A stretch of DNA of 64,000 bases from Viridibacterium sediminicola. GTDB taxonomy: Bacteria > Pseudomonadota > Gammaproteobacteria > Burkholderiales > Rhodocyclaceae. Position 1 is the first letter of the stretch; every line of letters starts with the position of its first letter. Under the pieces are notes generated by a model. It ran no database searches. It was not told the origin of the DNA and worked only from the letters and a program-made list of their open reading frames with translations. The DNA is taken from contig NZ_JBDIVE010000004.1 in the NCBI RefSeq assembly GCF_039631295.1, positions 1-64,000 on the forward strand, given 5' to 3'. The position numbers and the translations under genes are program-made. This document shows positions 59,907 to 64,000 of this stretch, piece by piece.

Positions 59907-60838
59907 ACGAGGCGCGGCCCGAGCAGAGCCACCTCGCGGCGGCGGCCGAATGGCTGGTGCGCCTGGGCGAGCAGGACGCGGCCGTGCAGGCAGCATGGCG
60001 CGTCTGGTACGAGGCCGCGCCCGAGCATCGCGCTGCCTGGCAGAAAGTCGAGAAGTTGCAGAGCTTGCTTGCGGCGGCCCCGGCACAGACGCGCTCGACC
60101 TTGCTCAAGAGCGGGCACAACACACGGCGCCGCCTGATGGCCGTGTGCGGCCTGGTCTTTGCGGCCGGCGCCCTGTGCATGGCCTTCCCGGCCGGGCCGG
60201 CAGCGGTGCCGATCGAGTGGATCAGCACCGCCGCTGGCGAGCGCCGCAGCCTGCAATTGCCGGATGGCGGCACCCTTTTGCTGGGCGTGAACAGCCGTGT
60301 CGGCATCGCTTACGGTCCGCATGCGCGCGAGATCCACATCGCGGCCGGCGCGATCCGCCTGGACAGCGGCCACGATGCGCAAGGCCGCCCGCTGCGCCTG
60401 CTGGCCCGCGACGGCAGCATTCGCCCGCTTGGCACGCGCTTCACCCTCGAACAGGACGAGCGCTTCAGCGTGCTGTCGGTGCAGGAGCATGCCGTCGAGG
60501 TGTCCGGCCCCCAGGCGCCGGCCGCGATTCGCGTCGAGGCCGGCCAGCGCCTGGTGTTTTCGCGCGCCGAGATGGGCCGGCCCGAGGCCGCGCAATGGTC
60601 GGATGACGCCTGGACGCGCGGCGTGCTGGTGGCCCTCAATATGCCGCTGGCGCGCTTTGTCAGCCAATTGTCGGCACAGTCGGGGCAGCGCATCGACAGC
60701 GATCCGCGCCTGGCCGATCTGCGCGTCTCCGGCGCGTATCGTGTCGACGCGCTGGATTCCTCGCTGGCGACGCTGGCCGAGCTGCTGGCGCTGCGCATCG
60801 ACAAGCAGCCCGGCGTGTGGCATCTGAAGCCGCGCTGA
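59903..60838 (+). CDS. fecR: FecR-like transmembrane sigma regulator
   Basis: The 311-aa protein has an N-terminal anti-sigma domain (HLAAAAEWLVRLGEQDAAVQ, PEHRAAWQKVEKLQSLL), one membrane segment (LMAVCGLVFAAGALCMAF, residues ~75-92) and a periplasmic FecR part (ISTAAGERRSLQLPDGGTL, LARDGSIRPLGTRFTLEQDE), then a C-terminal STN-like portion. No ATG fits; I choose the GTG at 59903, which overlaps the fecI stop. It relays the receptor signal to FecI. Confidence 0.92.
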   Translation: MNEARPEQSHLAAAAEWLVRLGEQDAAVQAAWRVWYEAAPEHRAAWQKVEKLQSLLAAAPAQTRSTLLKSGHNTRRRLMAVCGLVFAAGALCMAFPAGPAAVPIEWISTAAGERRSLQLPDGGTLLLGVNSRVGIAYGPHAREIHIAAGAIRLDSGHDAQGRPLRLLARDGSIRPLGTRFTLEQDERFSVLSVQEHAVEVSGPQAPAAIRVEAGQRLVFSRAEMGRPEAAQWSDDAWTRGVLVALNMPLARFVSQLSAQSGQRIDSDPRLADLRVSGAYRVDALDSSLATLAELLALRIDKQPGVWHLKPR

Positions 60839-60932
60839 GCGGCGAAGTCAAAAATATTTTTGGCAGCATTGTCCTTTTGTCGTTCTGCTTCGGCCTACCA
60901 GTGTGAATAGTTCTCATTAGCGGGTTGAAGAC

Positions 60933-63779
60933 ATGCTGCACACCTCCAGAAAGGCCCCTGGCGCAGGCTTGCCGCCGCGCTGCCGCCCACTGCTTGCCGC
61001 CTTGCTCAGTGCAGGGCTGATCCTGCCTGTACAGGCTGCCGAACCGGCCGCTCGCGAGAGCGCGCCTGCGGCGAGCGCCCAGCGCAGCTACTCGATTGCC
61101 GCCGGGCCGCTGGCCGAGGTGCTCAATCGCTTTGCCGCCGAAGCCGGCATCGTCCTGGTCTTCGACGCCGCCCAGCTCAAGGGGCTCAGCTCGCGTGGCC
61201 TGGTCGGTCGCTACGACCTTGCCGGGGGCTTCCGCAGCTTGCTGGCGGGCACGCCCTTCGAGGCCCAGCCGAGTGCCAGCGGCGGCTTTGTGCTGCGCGC
61301 GCGCCCAGCCACTGCGGCGCAGACGGACAGCAGTCCGCCCAAGCAAGCGGAGCCGCAACTGCCTTCGGTCGTCGTCTATGCCAAGCCGCTGCCCTCGGTC
61401 GACAGCATGGATCGCGAGATGATCCGCAATCTGCCGGCGATCAATGGCGACATCACCAGCCAGCTCAAGCTCAACCCGAATATCCAGTACAGCGAGGGCC
61501 AGCTCTCGTCCTTCACCGGTGGCGAGATCGCGCCGGCGGAAATCAGCATCCACGGCGCCAAGCCGTATCAGAACGAAATGCTGATCGATGGGGTGTCGAT
61601 TGCCAACGACCTTGACCCGGGCAACAAGATCACGCCGACCAGTCCGGAATTCGTGCCCGGCGCTGCACAAGCCCTGGCCATCGACAACAGCATCCTCTGC
61701 GATGTCGAGGTGCGCGACTCGAATGTGTCGGCCGAATACGGCCGCTTCACCGGCGGCGTGGTGGATGCCAAGATCTGCGCGGCACGCAAGCGCCTGGGCG
61801 GCAGCGTGTCGGTCGGTTACACCTCGTCGGACTGGACCACCCTGTTTGTCGATGATGCCAAGAAGGCTGAATTCGAGAATTCCTCTTCCGCCGATTACCA
61901 GCCTGAATTCAAGAAGTGGACCTACAAGGCCAGCGTCGAAACACGGCCGCGTGAAGACTGGGGCCTGCTGCTGAGCGTGGTGCGCAAGCAGTCGGATATT
62001 CCGCTCAACCGCTTTACCACCACCAATAGCGGCAGCACCGAGAGCCACAAGGTGACCCAGCAGCGCATCCAGGACACCCTGGTGCTGAAAACCGATTTCG
62101 CGCCAGCCGGCAGCAAGCACAAGGGGGACGTGTCGGTCGTCTATGCGCCGGCCTCGAGCAGCTATTTCATCGAGGATTATCGCGACAGCGATTACACCAT
62201 CAAGTCCGGTGGCCTCAATTTGAGCAGCCGCCTAGAGTCCAAGTATGCGCTGGCCACGCTCAGCCAGCAGCTCTCGTATTCGCAGACTGAACAGTCGCGC
62301 CGCAGCGATGCCGACACTTACCGTAACTGGCGCTGGTCGAGCGACAAGAACTGGGGCGATGCGACATCCGGTACCAATCCAACCAGTGGTGAAGGCGCCT
62401 GGGGCGATGTCGATCAGCGCGTACAGACCATCAACTACAAATTCAAATCGGCCTTCAAGGCCATCGAAACGGCTGGCATCAAGCACCGCTTCACCAGCGG
62501 CATCGAACTGAGCAAGCAACACGCCGAGTACGAGCGCCTGAAAGACCAGACCTACTACTACACGGTGGCCAACTTGCCGACCACCGGGGCGATTGCGCGC
62601 TGCCAGCGCAGCGATGGCAGCTATGACACTGCCGCCTGCTCGGCCACGCCGACGCTGCGCCAGGGCGTGGGCCAGTACTTCCGCAACCAGATGATCTACC
62701 ACGCCGGCAGCTTTGACGTGGATGCCCAATCCTGGGCGGCCTATCTCGAAGACGAGAGCAGCTGGCGCAATTTCATCCTGCGCGGCGGCCTGCGTCTGGA
62801 CCGCGATTCGCTGACCGGCGACACCAATCTGGCGCCGCGTTCCCGCTTCAACTGGCAGCTGAGCGAACCGCTGAACCTGGAACTGGGCGCCAACCGCTAT
62901 TACGGGCGCAATCTCTTCGCGTATGCGATGCAGGAGAAGGTCAACACGCTCAAGACCACGCAGACCCGCAACGGCACGCTCACCTGGGGGTCGGTCACCA
63001 GCTACAAGCCGCTCAACCGTCTGGAAGACATCAAGACGCCTTTTGACGACGAGCTCTCGGCCGGGCTCAGCTACGATCCGAACTGGCTGGCCGGCACCAT
63101 GAACCTGCGCTTCACGCGGCGTGACGGGCGCGATCAGATCGTCAAGCGGATCAAGACCGGGCAGGCCGATTGCAACTCCAACCAGTGCTACATCTACACC
63201 AATGACGGCGGCAGCCTGACCAAGGATGTCACCCTCAGCTGGTCCAGCGCCCGCGCATTCAAGACCGGCCCGGCCGCTACCCGCGTGTGGTTTGCGTTCA
63301 ACAAGAGCGACGTCAAGTCCAACTACTCGACCTACGCCGACACCTACAGCACCAGCCAGGCCAATGACGCGATCATCAAGTATGACGGTGAGTTCATCCG
63401 CTACTCGGAGATGCCGGCGGACAACTACAACCGCCCGTGGACCCTGCGCATCGGCACCCTGAGCAGCCTGCCGGCGCACCAGCTGACGATCAGCAACATC
63501 CTGCGCATTCGCGATGGCTACCAGCAGATGCTCAGCAACGGCACCACCGACTACCAGGGCACCACGGTCGATGTCTATGAGAAGACCGCGCTGCCGCGCT
63601 CGATTGCGCTCGACACGGTGTTCCACTGGAGCCCGCGGGTCTATCGCGACCAGCAGCTGGATATCAAGCTGAGCATCGAAAACATCACCAATCGCAAGAA
63701 CAAGATCTCGGTCAGCGACACCTATGCCACCTACGAGCGTGGCCGCAGTTTCGCGCTGGAAATCGGCTACGTGTTCTGA
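60933..63779 (+). CDS. TonB-dependent transducer with STN domain
   Basis: The 948-aa protein has a signal peptide (LLAALLSAGLILPVQAAEPA), an STN domain (YSIAAGPLAEVLNRFAAEAG, VGRYDLAGGFRSLLAGTPF; residues ~50-125), a plug (EISIHGAKPYQNEMLIDGVS, DVEVRDSNVSAEYGRFTGGV) and a large barrel ending in FALEIGYVF. The fecI-fecR pair upstream and the Fur box indicate iron-dependent, signal-transducing uptake of a siderophore or haem-like ligand; the ligand is unknown. The barrel also resembles larger receptors used for peptides or sugars, and the next gene is a peptidase. Confidence 0.92.
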   Translation: MLHTSRKAPGAGLPPRCRPLLAALLSAGLILPVQAAEPAARESAPAASAQRSYSIAAGPLAEVLNRFAAEAGIVLVFDAAQLKGLSSRGLVGRYDLAGGFRSLLAGTPFEAQPSASGGFVLRARPATAAQTDSSPPKQAEPQLPSVVVYAKPLPSVDSMDREMIRNLPAINGDITSQLKLNPNIQYSEGQLSSFTGGEIAPAEISIHGAKPYQNEMLIDGVSIANDLDPGNKITPTSPEFVPGAAQALAIDNSILCDVEVRDSNVSAEYGRFTGGVVDAKICAARKRLGGSVSVGYTSSDWTTLFVDDAKKAEFENSSSADYQPEFKKWTYKASVETRPREDWGLLLSVVRKQSDIPLNRFTTTNSGSTESHKVTQQRIQDTLVLKTDFAPAGSKHKGDVSVVYAPASSSYFIEDYRDSDYTIKSGGLNLSSRLESKYALATLSQQLSYSQTEQSRRSDADTYRNWRWSSDKNWGDATSGTNPTSGEGAWGDVDQRVQTINYKFKSAFKAIETAGIKHRFTSGIELSKQHAEYERLKDQTYYYTVANLPTTGAIARCQRSDGSYDTAACSATPTLRQGVGQYFRNQMIYHAGSFDVDAQSWAAYLEDESSWRNFILRGGLRLDRDSLTGDTNLAPRSRFNWQLSEPLNLELGANRYYGRNLFAYAMQEKVNTLKTTQTRNGTLTWGSVTSYKPLNRLEDIKTPFDDELSAGLSYDPNWLAGTMNLRFTRRDGRDQIVKRIKTGQADCNSNQCYIYTNDGGSLTKDVTLSWSSARAFKTGPAATRVWFAFNKSDVKSNYSTYADTYSTSQANDAIIKYDGEFIRYSEMPADNYNRPWTLRIGTLSSLPAHQLTISNILRIRDGYQQMLSNGTTDYQGTTVDVYEKTALPRSIALDTVFHWSPRVYRDQQLDIKLSIENITNRKNKISVSDTYATYERGRSFALEIGYVF

Positions 63780-63802
63780 ACCCCAGGATTTCATTTTTGT
63801 GA

Positions 63803-63824
63803 GCAGTCCGCCACGGCGGACTGC
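63803..63824 (+). other. Intercistronic hairpin before the M16 peptidase gene
   Basis: A perfect 10-bp stem (GCAGTCCGCC and GGCGGACTGC) with a minimal AC loop lies between the receptor stop and the peptidase ribosome site GAGGAC. It has no T-run, so it is more likely an mRNA processing or attenuation element. Confidence 0.5.
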
Positions 63825-63835
63825 GAGGACGCATC

Positions 63836-64000
63836 ATGTTCAGTCTCCAGAACGCCCTGCGGGGCGTCATCCGTTTGTTCCTCTACGCCCTGCTGGGCAG
63901 CGCTGCGCTGGCCCAGGCGGCCGAACCGTTTGACTGGGATCCGCGCGTCGTGCGGGGCCAGCTCAGCAATGGTCTGTCCTATTACATCGTCGCCGGTGAC
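63836..64000 (+). CDS. M16 (PqqL/insulinase-like) zinc peptidase, 5' portion
   Basis: The first 55 codons before the window edge give a signal peptide (VIRLFLYALLGSAALAQAAE) and the start of an M16 domain, DPRVVRGQLSNGLSYYIVAG. Periplasmic PqqL-like peptidases next to TonB receptors degrade imported protein ligands. The catalytic HxxEH motif lies beyond the window. GAGGAC 6 nt upstream supports this start. Confidence 0.8.
   Translation, partial: MFSLQNALRGVIRLFLYALLGSAALAQAAEPFDWDPRVVRGQLSNGLSYYIVAGD

Noticed and set aside
62232..63794. 520-aa frame on the minus strand
   Set aside because: Antisense shadow of the TonB transducer with no recognisable domain.

Overview
The window is GC-rich and gene-dense, with short intergenic gaps, many 4-nt ATGA overlaps and long shadow frames. 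Gene content (bufferin operon with an ECF sigma/zinc-finger anti-sigma pair, many LysR regulators, Liv- and Ssu-type importers, FecI/FecR/TonB receptors, cytochrome c5 family lipoprotein, glutamine-dependent NAD synthetase) suggests a free-living betaproteobacterium, perhaps Rhodocyclales/Burkholderiales-like. That placement is inference; no rRNA or core phylogenetic marker is present.

Layout. (1) 1-3.4 kb, accessory debris: the 3' part of a DUF2130 gene, a Cap4/DUF4297-like nuclease gene cut short by repeats, a tandem array of ~184-bp repeats carrying REP-like palindromes, an intact RAYT transposase, and a decayed Phd/VapC toxin-antitoxin relic. (2) 3.6-7.0 kb: a bufferin-type RiPP operon (DUF2282 precursor, MNIO/DUF692 enzyme, DUF2063 partner, DoxX membrane protein) convergent with an ECF sigma/anti-sigma pair. 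(3) 7.1-21.0 kb: a large aromatic-catabolic locus with a divergent LysR regulator, extradiol dioxygenase-like protein, RidA, fumarylpyruvate hydrolase-like protein, RraA-like aldolase, cupin, ALDH7-type dehydrogenase, SnoaL-like protein, HpaB-type monooxygenase, flavin reductase, Tsx-like porin and a full five-gene Liv-type ABC importer. (4) 21.1-30.4 kb: LysR, CapA-like and beta-lactamase-like proteins and a GntR regulator, divergent from an Ssu/Tau-type importer and a 790-aa PHP-type (CehA/McbA-like) metallohydrolase. (5) 30.4-39.8 kb: ProQ, PL1 pectate lyase, MerR/cation exporter pair, LysR/epimerase pair, flavodoxin, two orphan genes bracketed by RAYT-derived relics, and an ECF41 sigma factor with its AhpD-like partner. 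(6) 40-49.9 kb: a pectin/rhamnogalacturonan locus (PL9-like lyase, TonB-ExbB-ExbD, DUF6250-like protein, STN-type TonB receptor, large Tat-exported exo-rhamnogalacturonan lyase-like protein). (7) 49.9-55.3 kb: histone-deacetylase-like protein, methyltransferase, cytochrome c, tRNA-Arg(CCG), DoxX/LysR pair, truncated haemoglobin, orphan VapB, SHOCT protein. (8) 55.4-59.2 kb: an NAD-salvage cluster (pncA-like, pncB, nadE). (9) 59.4-64 kb: a Fur-boxed fecI-fecR-TonB receptor unit followed by the start of an M16 peptidase.

The most interesting points are the bufferin operon with its probable dedicated sigma factor; RAYT-derived elements at three loci that look like successive internal-deletion products; two exact ECF41 promoters; and the PHP-hydrolase/importer/amidase-like locus of unknown substrate. 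All claims come from reading the sequence and from family knowledge; no search was run.
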